Shown: piece by piece, positions 1 to 8,815 of the stretch
Position numbering within the stretch: the first letter of the stretch is position 1
Layout of the letters: the number at the start of each line of letters is the position of its first letter
Assembly: GCA_942491535.1 (NCBI GenBank)
Contig: CALOBV010000006.1
Location: 1 to 64,000, forward strand
Length of the DNA stretch: 64,000 bases
DNA from: JAUVKT01 sp942491535
GTDB lineage: Bacteria > Bacteroidota > Bacteroidia > Bacteroidales > VadinHA17
Direction of reading: 5' to 3'
Made by a program: the position numbers and the translations under genes
Notes under the pieces: model-generated
Databases searched by the model: none
What the model was told of the DNA's origin: nothing
Seen by the model: the letters and a program-made list of their open reading frames with translations, nothing else

Positions 1-2915
1 ACCTACCGTTCCACCAAGTGCCGCTGAAGTTTCTCCCTGACAAAATGCTGCTAAAACTGCTCCTGCATCGGCGGTTGGCAGTGGATGATATGTAACTGTT
101 ACTGTCGCTGCATCGGAACAGGTACCGTTTACTTCTGTCCAGGTAAATTGATACGTACCATATGCACTTACTGTTGCCGTGGCTCCTGCAGTGTTAGCAT
201 TTGGTGAGTAGCTGGCTGTACCAGGACCACTAACGGTCCAGGTTCCTGTGCCTACTGTAGCAGTGGCATTTAAGATAAAGTCCAGATCACACTCATCACC
301 ACCCACTCCTGCATCGGCGACAGGCTGCTGGTAAAAATTAACAGTGACCACATCACTATCGATACAGCCTCCGTTGTCCTCTGTCCAGGTAAATTGATAC
401 GTACCATATGCACTTACTGCTGCTGTGGCTCCTGCAGTGTTAGCATTTGGTGAGTAGCTGACTGTACCAGGACCACTAACGGTCCAGGTTCCTGTGCCTA
501 CCGTAGCAGTGGCATTTAAGATAAAGTCCAGATCACACTCATCACCGCCCACTCCTGCATCGGCGACAGGCTGCTGGTAAAAATTAACCGTGACAACATC
601 ACTATCGATACAGCCTCCGTTGTCCTCTGTCCAGGTAAATTGATATGTACCATATGCACTTACTGTTGCCGTGGCTCCTGCAGTGTTAGCATTTGGTGAG
701 TAGCTGGCTGTCCCAGGACCACTAACGGTCCAGGTTCCTGTGCCTACTGTAGCAGTGGCATTTAAGATAAAGTCCAGATCACACTCATCGCCGCCCACTC
801 CTGCATCGGCGACAGGCTGCTGGTAAAAATTAACAGTGACAACATCACTATCGATACAGCCTCCGTTGTCCTCTGTCCAGGTAAATTGATATGTACCATA
901 TGCACTTACTGTAGCGGTGGCTCCTGCAGTGTTAGCATTTGGTGAGTAGCTGGCTGTCCCGGGACCACTAACGGTCCAGGTTCCTGTGCCTACTGTAGCA
1001 GTGGCATTTAAGATAAAGTCCAGATCACACTCATCACCGCCCACTCCTGCATCGGCGACAGGCTGCTGGTAAAAATTAACAGTGACCACATCACTATCGA
1101 TACAGCCTCCGTTGTCCCCCGTCCAGGTAAATTGATATGTACCATATGCACTTACTGTTGCCGTGGCTCCTGCTGTGTTAGCATTTGGCGAGTAGCTGGC
1201 TGTACCAGAACCACTAACGGTCCAGGTTCCCTGTGCCTACCGTAGCAGTGGCATTTAAGATAAAGTTCAGATCACACTCATCACCACCCACTCCTGCATC
1301 GGCGACAGGCTGCTGGTAAAAATTAACAGTGACCACATCACTACCGATACAGCCTCCGTTGTCCTCTGTCCAGGTAAATTGATATGTACCATATGCACTT
1401 ACTGTTGCCGTGGCTCCTGCAGTGTTAGCATTTGGTGAGTAGCTGGCTGTACCAGGACCACTAACGGTCCAGGTTCCTGTGCCTACTGTAGCAGTGGCAT
1501 TTAAGATAAAGTCCAGATCACACTCATCACCACCCACTCCTGCATCGGCGACAGGCTGCTGGTAAAAACTAACAGTGACCACATCACTATCGATACAGCC
1601 TCCGTTGTCCTCTGTCCAGGTAAATTGATATGTACCATATGCACTTACTGTTGCCGTGGCTCCTGCAGTGTTAGCATTTGGTGAGTAGCTGGCTGTACCA
1701 GGACCACTAACGGTCCAGGTTCCTGTGCCTACTGTAGCAGTGGCATTTAAGATAAAGTCCAGACCACACTCATCACCACCCACTCCTGCATCGGCGACAG
1801 GCTGCTGGTAAAAATTAACAGTGACCACATCACTATCGATACAGCCTCCGTTGTCCTCTGTCCAGGTAAATTGATATGTACCATATGCACTTACTGTTGC
1901 CGTGGCTCCTGCAGTGTTAGCATTTGGTGAGTAGCTGGCTGTACCAGGACCACTAACGGTCCAGGTTCCTGTGCCTACCGTAGCAGTGGCACTTGAGATA
2001 AAGTCCAGATCACACTCATCACCACCCACTCCTGCATCGGCGACAGGCTGCTGGTAAAAATTAACAGTGACCACATCACTATCGATACAGCCTCCGTTGT
2101 CCTCTGTCCAGGTAAATTGATATGTACCATATGCACTTACTGTTGCCGTGGCTCCTGCAGTGTTAGCATTTGGCGAGTAGCTGGCTGTACCAGGACCACT
2201 AACGGTCCAGGTTCCTGTGCCTACTGTAGCAGTGGCATTTAAGATAAAGTCCAGATCACACTCATCACCACCCACTCCTGCATCGGCGACAGGCTGCTGG
2301 TAAAAATTAACAGTGACCACATCACTATCGATACAGCCTCCGTTGTCCTCTGTCCAGGTAAATTGATTATGTACCATATGCACTTACTGTTGCCGTGGCT
2401 CCTGCAGTGTTAGCATTTGGTGAGTAGCTGGCTGTCCCGGGACCACTAACGGTCCAGGTTCCTGTGCCTACTGTAGCAGTGGCATTTAAGATAAAGTCCA
2501 GATCACACTCATCACCACCCACTCCTGCATCGGCGACAGGTATAGTATATACAGTAATAAAATCAGTCTTTGTCTCTGTATGTGGCCCACCATCATCTGT
2601 TATAGTAAGAGCATTAGCAGTCTTTTGTTCCCAGGGGTAGAATAGAATATCGTATGAGGGCCGATAGTATTTGCAGTTGCCTAAAGAAGCACCATCTCCA
2701 AAATTCCAGGAATAACTAACTGTGCCTGTTGTACCTGAAGAGTTATCAGTGAAGGTAAGGTTACTACCAGTACATACTGTTGTAATATCAGCTGTGAAAT
2801 CTGCAGTCTGTGCAAAGCCCACAATAGGTAAAAGAAGAAGGAGGGTGATCAGAAAAGATAATTTGGCAGATCTTCTCCAGATATTTTCAAAAATAAATCC
2901 GATGATTGATTTCAT
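1..2915 (-). CDS. Secreted repeat-rich adhesin-like protein, PKD plus tandem 82-residue repeats (3' end outside window, frameshifted)
   Basis: The protein starts with a signal peptide (ATG at 2915; hydrophobic core, then GFAQ) and a PKD-like domain with the motif YSWNFGDG near residue 70. About ten copies of an 82-residue module follow, recognisable by PVADAGVGGDEC, TGTWTVSGPG and TYQFTWTEDNGGC, and the reading runs off the left window edge. Such modules are typical of very large T9SS-exported surface proteins of Bacteroidota (SprB-like or PKD adhesins), so cell-surface attachment or gliding is inferred, not shown. The frame breaks twice by one extra base (near 1230 and near 2368), and a compensating pair of indels sits in the PKD domain (about 2630-2690). 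The repeats resume in register each time, so these may be sequence errors. The C-terminal sorting domain is not visible. Confidence 0.75.
79..2540 (-). repeat. Tandem 246-bp repeat array, about ten units
   Basis: A marker (gatacagcctccg) recurs at 361, 607, 853, 1099, 1346, 1592, 1838, 2084 and 2330. The spacing is exactly 246 bp except for one 247-bp step caused by an inserted base near 1230. Units differ by only a few substitutions, so the array has been homogenised recently. The leftmost unit diverges after about position 120, where the next module type begins. Copy number may be wrong in an assembly. Confidence 0.95.
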
Positions 2916-2931
2916 AATAGTATTGCCTTAG

Positions 2932-3556
2932 GTTGAGAGGACAATGCTTTGTAATTGCCTATTGGGGTAAGCTTTAACAAACTTCTATTCTTTATAAAAA
3001 TAAGACGAAACTGAAGTAAAGGTGAGATCATTATTTGACTCCGGGCATGCTTTCGCTCCGTCAGTCCCACTGGATAAGTGTCTAACGAATTAATAAAATG
3101 TCCCTGCTTTTTTTTTAGCAGTGACAGCTACCCTGTAATGAATCAATTGGTTCATTACTGCGTTGAAAATACAAGTTTAAACCTTGGTGGCCAGACTCAG
3201 CTAAATGTTAGGTCAATATCAAATTTAGGAAAAAAAAGGGTACTGTAATACAAAATTTGATAAACGACCTCAAACTTTAGATAAGCATACAGATTATGTA
3301 ATACTAAGTGAATATTCATTCTCCTCCCAATATAAACCCGGCCAGATCAATGCTTATTTCCGTGAGGCCGGGGATGATCATAATAGTGCCAGTTGATGCC
3401 CACCATTATTCAGGAGACCTCGCCTCCCAAAGTCGTTAGTTTTCTATTTGCAGAACCCTGGAACAAAGGGCTAGCCGAAGAATAAAAGTAAGATACCGGA
3501 ATTTGATTCTCTGCTAAAATTTCTTAATATTATTGTCTATTACAAAATCATGCAGA
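2932..3556. other. Intergenic region between divergent genes, no coding sequence seen
   Basis: About 620 bp between the divergently transcribed adhesin-like gene and the TonB receptor gene. No convincing ORF, tRNA or terminator was found. The only structure noted is a near-perfect 24-bp palindrome at 3135-3158. The promoters of both flanking genes must lie here, but I could not pick a clear TTG/TAnnTTTG pair. Confidence 0.6.
3135..3158. repeat. 24-bp near-perfect palindrome
   Basis: The arms gtaatgaa and ttcattac match exactly, and the centre is built on caattg. The only mispair is a T opposite G, which would be a wobble pair in RNA. It sits between two divergent genes, so it could be a dimeric-regulator operator or an RNA hairpin. 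Confidence 0.55.
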
Positions 3557-5867
3557 ATGAAGCACCTGCTCCTTTTGTTGGTCTTATTGCCAGGTTTAGC
3601 CTATGGACAGAAGTATTATACCATAAGTGGTAAGATTACTGATTCAGATACAGGTGAAGATCTTATTGGAGTGTCGGTGGTGGCTCCGGAAATTATAAAA
3701 GGAATAGCATCAAATTCATACGGCTTCTATTCTCTCTCTCTACCGCCAGGAAAATACTTATTACGATACAGTTATATGGGTTACAATAGTGAGGATCGGG
3801 AGATCTTGCTTGATAAAAACTTCAGTATAGATATAGAATTAGAGCCTGCTGTTCTTGATATTGATGAGATTATTGTATCATCTGAAAGAGATGACAGGAA
3901 TATAAGCAGAATTGAAACAGGTGTTGAAATACTAAACCTGAAGAAAATAGAAACCCTTCCTGTATTCTTTGGAGAAAAAGATTTATTAAAAACTATTCAA
4001 TTGTTACCTGGAATTAATATTAGCTCTGAAGGTAGTACCGGGCTTAATATTCGAGGCGGATCGATGGGACAAAACCTGATTCTCCTGGATGAGGCCCCGG
4101 TATATGGCGCTGCACACCTGGCGGGATTCTTTTCTGTATTTAACTCCGAAGCAATTAAGGATGTTACGATATATAAAGGAGGCGTGCCAGCCAGCTACGG
4201 AGGGAGAGCATCTTCAGTACTTGATATAAAAATGAATGAGGGAAATAACAAATCTTTTAGTATGTCAGGAGGTATCGGACTGGTATCCTCCAGATTAACC
4301 GTAGAAGCTCCCCTTATTAAAGACAGAATGTCTTTTATACTCTCAGGAAGAAGAACATACGCCGACCTGCTTGCCAAAGCTGTCTTCCCCGGAGACATAA
4401 TCAGAGACGATATGCAATTTTATTTCTACGACTTTAATGCTAAGATTAACTATATCATAAATAATAATAACAGGGTATTCCTGTCTGGCTTTTTCGGTAA
4501 AGATGTTTTAGCACTCGGCAGCGATATTGGTGCAAATTGGGGAAACTCCACAGGTACACTAAGGTGGAACTATATCGTAAATAAGAAACTATTCTTACGG
4601 TCATCATTAATTTATTCCAGGTATACTTACGGTTTTATCTTTGGGCAGACGAGCATGAACCTCAGAACAGGTATTGAAGATATAATTTTAAAGGAGGATG
4701 CAACTCTCTACCTTAACCCGGATAACACATTGAAATTCGGCGTAAAATATACTTATCATTATTTCAGACCGGGAGAGTTAAACCTATCAAATACCTTAAT
4801 CTCAGGTATAGGTGCTAAAGAAAAAAGAGCTTTTGAGGCAGCTGCTTATATGCAGAATGATCAAAACATAACTGAGAGTCTAAGTGCAAATTATGGTCTG
4901 CGACTATCAGTTTTCAGCCAGATCGGGCCGGGTTGGTTCTACAATTACGCAAGCAATAGAGAACCTGTAGACTCTACTTACTTTGACCGAGGCAATCTTG
5001 CTTATCCCCAATTTAGTGTTGAGCCCAGGATTTCAGTTAACTACAGGTTTAATAATAAGAGCTCTCTTAAGCTTTCTTATAACAGGATGTCACAGCACCT
5101 GCATCTTTTATCCAATACCACATCGGGCTCTCCTGCTGATGTATGGATGCCTTCCAGTAATAATCTGAAATCTGTTTTTGTTGATCATATTTCTGCCGGT
5201 TTTTTCAGGAATTTCAGCGATAATAGTATTGAAACATCTGCTGAAATATATTACAAAAACATTCACAACACGCCTGATTATAAGGATGGTGCCGACATAA
5301 TCTTCGACCAGCATGTAGAATCGCAAGTACTCCAGGGTAAGGGAAGAAGTTACGGGCTTGAGCTGTATGCCGGGGAAAAAATCCGGGAGGTTTTCAGGAT
5401 GGATAAGCTATACCCTTTCCAGAACTGAAAATAAAATTGAAGGCATAAATAATTATCAGTGGTACCCCGTCAGGTATGATAAGACTCATGATCTGTCTGT
5501 AGTTACAAGCTATAAATTAAGTAAGCGCCTAAGCATTTCGGGAGTCTGGGTATATTCCACAGGGAATGCAGTTACATTCCCGAGTGGAAAAAATATTATT
5601 GAAAATATGCCTGTACCCTATTATACAGCACGAAATGGATATCGTATGCCATCTTATCACAGATTTGATTTAAGCTTAACTCTTAAGAGCAAGATTAACA
5701 GGAAATTCAAATCATCCTGGGACTTTTCAATTTATAACCTGTATAACAGGCAAAACGCTTATATAATTAGTTTTCGAGAAAGTGAGACCACTCCGGGAAA
5801 GACTGAAGCAGTACAGCTGAGCCTTTTCGGAATAGTACCATCTATTACCTGGAAATTTAATTTTTGA
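3557..5867 (+). CDS. TonB-dependent outer-membrane receptor with carboxypeptidase-like N-domain (one frameshift)
   Basis: The preferred start is ATG 3557, giving MKHLLLLLVLLPGLAYGQ, a clean signal peptide; an upstream TTG at 3533 would add eight polar residues. Next come a CarboxypepD_reg-like domain (ISGKITDSDTGEDLIGVSVV), a plug domain (LPGINISSEG, LNIRGG, YKGGVPASYGGRASSVLDIK) and a beta-barrel ending in VPSITWKFNF with a terminal Phe. Together this is about 770 residues, a normal size for a smaller TonB receptor. The frame shifts once near 5375 in a ggggaaaaaa run: the first frame stops at 5428 and the barrel continues in another frame to 5867. It lies 4 bp upstream of a DUF4249 gene, the usual partner arrangement in Bacteroidota. 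No SusD follows, so the substrate is unknown. Function is probably uptake of a small ligand, if the gene is intact. Confidence 0.85.
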
Positions 5868-5871
5868 TGCA

Positions 5872-6688
5872 ATGATTAAAGTAAGAATCCTTCTGATAAT
5901 TATGGTTGATAATCAGCTCCTGCGAGAAAATTATTGAAATAGATCTCAACGAGTCTGAAGATCATTTTGTTGTTGAAGCTATTATATGTAAAGACTCAGT
6001 ATGTATCGTTAACTTATCAAAAACTTCAAGCTATTACTCCTGGACGAACAGGTATACGTTGAAGATGCTGAGGTAATAATATCAGATGGTGTATTATCAG
6101 ATCTCTTAAGATTATACCGGAACCGGGATATATAAGGGTAGTACTGTTACCGGAGCTCAGGACAAAGCCTATACTATCAAATTTCTTACCGAAGGCAAAA
6201 ATTATGAAGGATCCTCTTATCTGCCCCCTGGTTCGATAATTAGCCAGGTAGATTATAGTATTTCTGAGGAACAGAGTCACCTTAACCCATTTGGCGATAG
6301 AGTGGTAAGTGTGAATTGTACTTTCGAAGATGATGTAAATGAAGATAACTTTTATTTGATACGTTTCAGCGATGAGGATGGCAGACTGATTGAAAGATAT
6401 TACCTGCTTACTGAAAATGAATCCAATTCAGGCAGATATAGATTTTCATAATGGTTATATAAGCTTTTCTGAAAGCATATTCTATGAAGGCGAGTATATC
6501 TTGAAGTACAGCTATTTTCCGTGGATGAGACTATTTATAACTACTTCTTACAATTAACTGACATCTTATTCTGGAAAAGAAGGATTATGCCTCCCAGTCC
6601 ATATAATCCCCTATCAAATATCAGCAATGGGGCAGTTGGATTTTTTGCTGCCTGGTCACTTGACTCAGAGGTCCTGATACTTGAATAG
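5872..6688 (+). pseudogene. DUF4249-family lipoprotein gene, broken by at least five frameshifts
   Basis: ATG 5872 starts a short reading frame. The family signature can then be followed by switching frames: SCEKIIEIDLNESEDHF, QVYVEDAEVIISDG, IPEPGIYKG, KAYTIKFLTEGKNY, and finally PYNPLSNISNGAVGFFAAWS before the stop at 6686-6688. The closing pattern (P-N-N-I-NGA-G-F) is characteristic of DUF4249. These proteins usually sit directly after a TonB receptor and are thought to be its outer-membrane accessory. At least five indels fall within about 820 bp, and I found no substitution creating a stop. Either the gene is decaying or this stretch is poorly sequenced. Confidence 0.75.
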
Positions 6689-6901
6689 CTAACTCTATAT
6701 AGCCAGTATCCAGGGATTAATTTTTAAAAGGAACAATATCCCGTCTTTTCAAAACAATCTATTGATACTTTAATCCTTTTAATTGTAAACTACCGGCTCT
6801 TTAATAGAATAATTATTTTTTGAGTCTTATAGAAAATAGTTGATTTCAAAATATTTACTGCTTAACTTTGTTATAAACAGGCATTATGGAAGGCATTGAG
6901 C

Positions 6902-7909
6902 ATGGAGAGCAAGGAGGAAAATAAGAATTCATGGATGGATGTGGTTAGAAAGTATAATAAACCAGATCCCGCAAAAAGTATCTGGCAGCTTGTTAATTCG
7001 TTTGTTCCTTACATACTTCTATGGTATCTAATGTACCTGTCGCTCGGGGTCTCATATTTTATCACCCTCGGATTATCAATTCTTGCTGCTGCCTTCCTGG
7101 TAAGGTTGTTTATCATCTTTCATGACTGCGGACATGGTTCTTTCTTTAAATCGGCAAAGGCAAACAGGATAATCGGAACAATACTGGGCAGCCTGGTATT
7201 TACACCCTATGATCGCTGGCACCAGACTCATGCCAGGCACCATTCTACAGTAGGCAATCTCGATAGCAGAGGCGAAGGAGATGTGTGGACTCTAACAGTT
7301 GAAGAGTATCAACAATTGCCAAAGAAGAAGAAACTGGTATACAGAATTTACAGGAACCCGGTAATTCTCTTTGGAATAGGTCCTGTTTTACTCTTTGTAC
7401 TGGCGTTCAGGTTTACAAGAAAGAAAATGAATTCGCAGGAAAGAAAAAGCATCTATATTGCCAACCTGATTATGGCCCTGTATGTTATCGGCTTAATATT
7501 TTTACTTGGCTGGAAGGAGTTTCTAATGATACAACTACCAATAATTTACCTGGCAGCAAGCGGTGGAGTATGGTTGTTTTATGTTCAACACCAGTATGAG
7601 GGAGTTGTATGGGCACGACAGGATGAATGGGATTACAGGAAAATGGCCATGGAAGGAAGTTCCTACCTGAAGCTTCCTAAAATATTACAGTGGTTCTCAG
7701 GAAATATAGGCTTTCACCATATTCATCATCTAAGCCCGATGATTCCAAATTATAATCTTGAAAAATGTCAGAAGGAAAATGAAATGTTCAAGGCAATCAA
7801 GCCGGTAACATTTATTCCCAGCATCAAGACTCTGAAACTTAGATTATGGGATGAAAAGAAAGGAAGGCTGGTCTCTTTCAAAAACCTCAGATCTTCCTCT
7901 GCAGTCTAG
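6902..7909 (+). CDS. Membrane fatty acid desaturase
   Basis: An integral membrane di-iron desaturase of about 335 residues that introduces a double bond into acyl chains, using reduced ferredoxin or cytochrome b5-like donors. The three histidine boxes are visible: HDCGHGS near residue 77, HARHHS near 113 and HHIHHLSP near 276. Four or so hydrophobic segments (around residues 28-66, 150-170, 190-230) fit the family topology. The length and boxes resemble delta-12/omega-6-type desaturases (FA_desaturase family), but regioselectivity cannot be read from sequence. ATG 6902 is chosen over TTG 6896 in the same frame. The neighbours do not suggest an operon. A role in adjusting membrane fluidity is inferred. 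Confidence 0.88.
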   Translation: MESKEENKNSWMDVVRKYNKPDPAKSIWQLVNSFVPYILLWYLMYLSLGVSYFITLGLSILAAAFLVRLFIIFHDCGHGSFFKSAKANRIIGTILGSLVFTPYDRWHQTHARHHSTVGNLDSRGEGDVWTLTVEEYQQLPKKKKLVYRIYRNPVILFGIGPVLLFVLAFRFTRKKMNSQERKSIYIANLIMALYVIGLIFLLGWKEFLMIQLPIIYLAASGGVWLFYVQHQYEGVVWARQDEWDYRKMAMEGSSYLKLPKILQWFSGNIGFHHIHHLSPMIPNYNLEKCQKENEMFKAIKPVTFIPSIKTLKLRLWDEKKGRLVSFKNLRSSSAV

Positions 7910-7959
7910 AAAAGAATGTATATTTTTAATCCCCAGTTATAAATTATATGAGGCAGTGG

Positions 7960-8024
7960 TCGTAACTGTCGTAAAGATGTCATAGATTCGGCGCAATCAA
8001 CGTCGTACGCGACAATTACCTTTG
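7960..8024 (+). promoter_or_regulatory. Promoter region of the XRE-family gene with repeated TCGTA motifs
   Basis: TACCTTTG at 8017-8024 matches the Bacteroidota -7 box TAnnTTTG, 25 bp before the start codon. Upstream, TCGTAA occurs at 7960 and 7969, and gtcg-tacg-cgac lies at 8002-8013. These short repeats could be operator half-sites for the adjacent regulator. There is no obvious -33 TTG, so the promoter is tentative. Confidence 0.4.
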
Positions 8025-8049
8025 AGCCATAACCAAAACAAAAAAAGCT

Positions 8050-8628
8050 ATGAAAGATTTGGGCTCACGTTTATCAGAATTCAGAAAGGCAAAAGGCCTT
8101 TCTCAGGAGAATCTTGCCGAGGATGCAGGTATAAGCCTCAGAACACTCCAGAGGATAGAAAAAGAGGGAACTAACCCACATGGTGATACTTTAAAAAGAA
8201 TTGCCGAGGTGCTTGATATAAGTATTGACGAACTTGTTGATCACTCCCTCGAAATTAATTATAACTATATAAGAGGAATGCATTATTCAAGCCTTCTCTT
8301 TGTAATTATACCACTGGCCAACATTATCCTGCCTCTAATATTCTGGATGAGAAAAAAAGATAAGGTTAAGGACCTGTCTGCTTATGCAATGAATCTAATT
8401 AACTGGCAGATCACCTGGATAATCATGGTATTTATTCCACTTGCAATTATTATCCCTAAATTTTATTTTGTAAGCAGGAGTATAGAAATGCCAAAGCCGG
8501 TTAGCCTGATAATGCTTTATCCCCTGGTAATGATGATTATAAACTTTATCTACACTTTTATTGCCGGACTGCTTGTCTCAGAAAAATACAGAAACCTCTT
8601 CCCTCTTTCGATAAGATTCTTAAGATAA
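8050..8628 (+). CDS. XRE-family transcriptional regulator with C-terminal DUF4870-like membrane domain
   Basis: Residues 1-62 form an HTH_3/XRE DNA-binding domain (LSEFRKAKGLSQENLAEDAG, then SLRTLQRIEKEGTNPHGDTL). The rest is hydrophobic with about three membrane segments (near residues 78-98, 115-138 and 152-177), resembling DUF4870. The protein would be a membrane-tethered regulator. Fusions of XRE and DUF4870-like domains are common in Bacteroidota but their signals are unknown. A strong hairpin follows the stop, so the gene is probably monocistronic. Repeated TCGTA motifs upstream may mean autoregulation, which is inference. Confidence 0.82.
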   Translation: MKDLGSRLSEFRKAKGLSQENLAEDAGISLRTLQRIEKEGTNPHGDTLKRIAEVLDISIDELVDHSLEINYNYIRGMHYSSLLFVIIPLANIILPLIFWMRKKDKVKDLSAYAMNLINWQITWIIMVFIPLAIIIPKFYFVSRSIEMPKPVSLIMLYPLVMMIINFIYTFIAGLLVSEKYRNLFPLSIRFLR

Positions 8629-8641
8629 TCATTAAAATATG

Positions 8642-8674
8642 AGGCCTCCATCTGACTAAGTCAGATGGAGGCTT
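8642..8674. terminator. Strong hairpin terminator after the XRE gene
   Basis: A 13-bp perfect stem (gcctccatctgac / gtcagatggaggc, 8644-8656 with 8660-8672) has a 3-nt loop and extends by a G-U and an A-U pair. The T-tract on the plus strand is short (ttattctg), but position and stability fit a terminator. Confidence 0.75.
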
Positions 8675-8815
8675 ATTCTGTAATGCCATAACTAATAATA
8701 CTTTTCAGGAATATTTTTATTTGCATTCAGTTTGCTATAGCAGAAATTTGACTGCCCTTGATTAACTTTTATATATCTTTATTCATATTTCTGTTCTCAA
8801 CAAAATGATATACAC

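Noticed and set aside
79..2540. CRISPR array
   Set aside because: The 246-bp repeats are coding, contiguous and lack spacers.
2722..2931. Plus-strand ORF of 69 codons opposite the adhesin start
   Set aside because: It is antisense to the signal peptide and PKD domain and has no protein-like features of its own.
3040..3075. Possible mobile-element end in the 2.9-3.5 kb gap
   Set aside because: No inverted terminal repeats, target duplications or transposase fragments could be found.
3533..3556. TTG start for the TonB receptor
   Set aside because: The ATG at 3557 gives a clean signal peptide; the TTG start adds a polar stretch in front of it.
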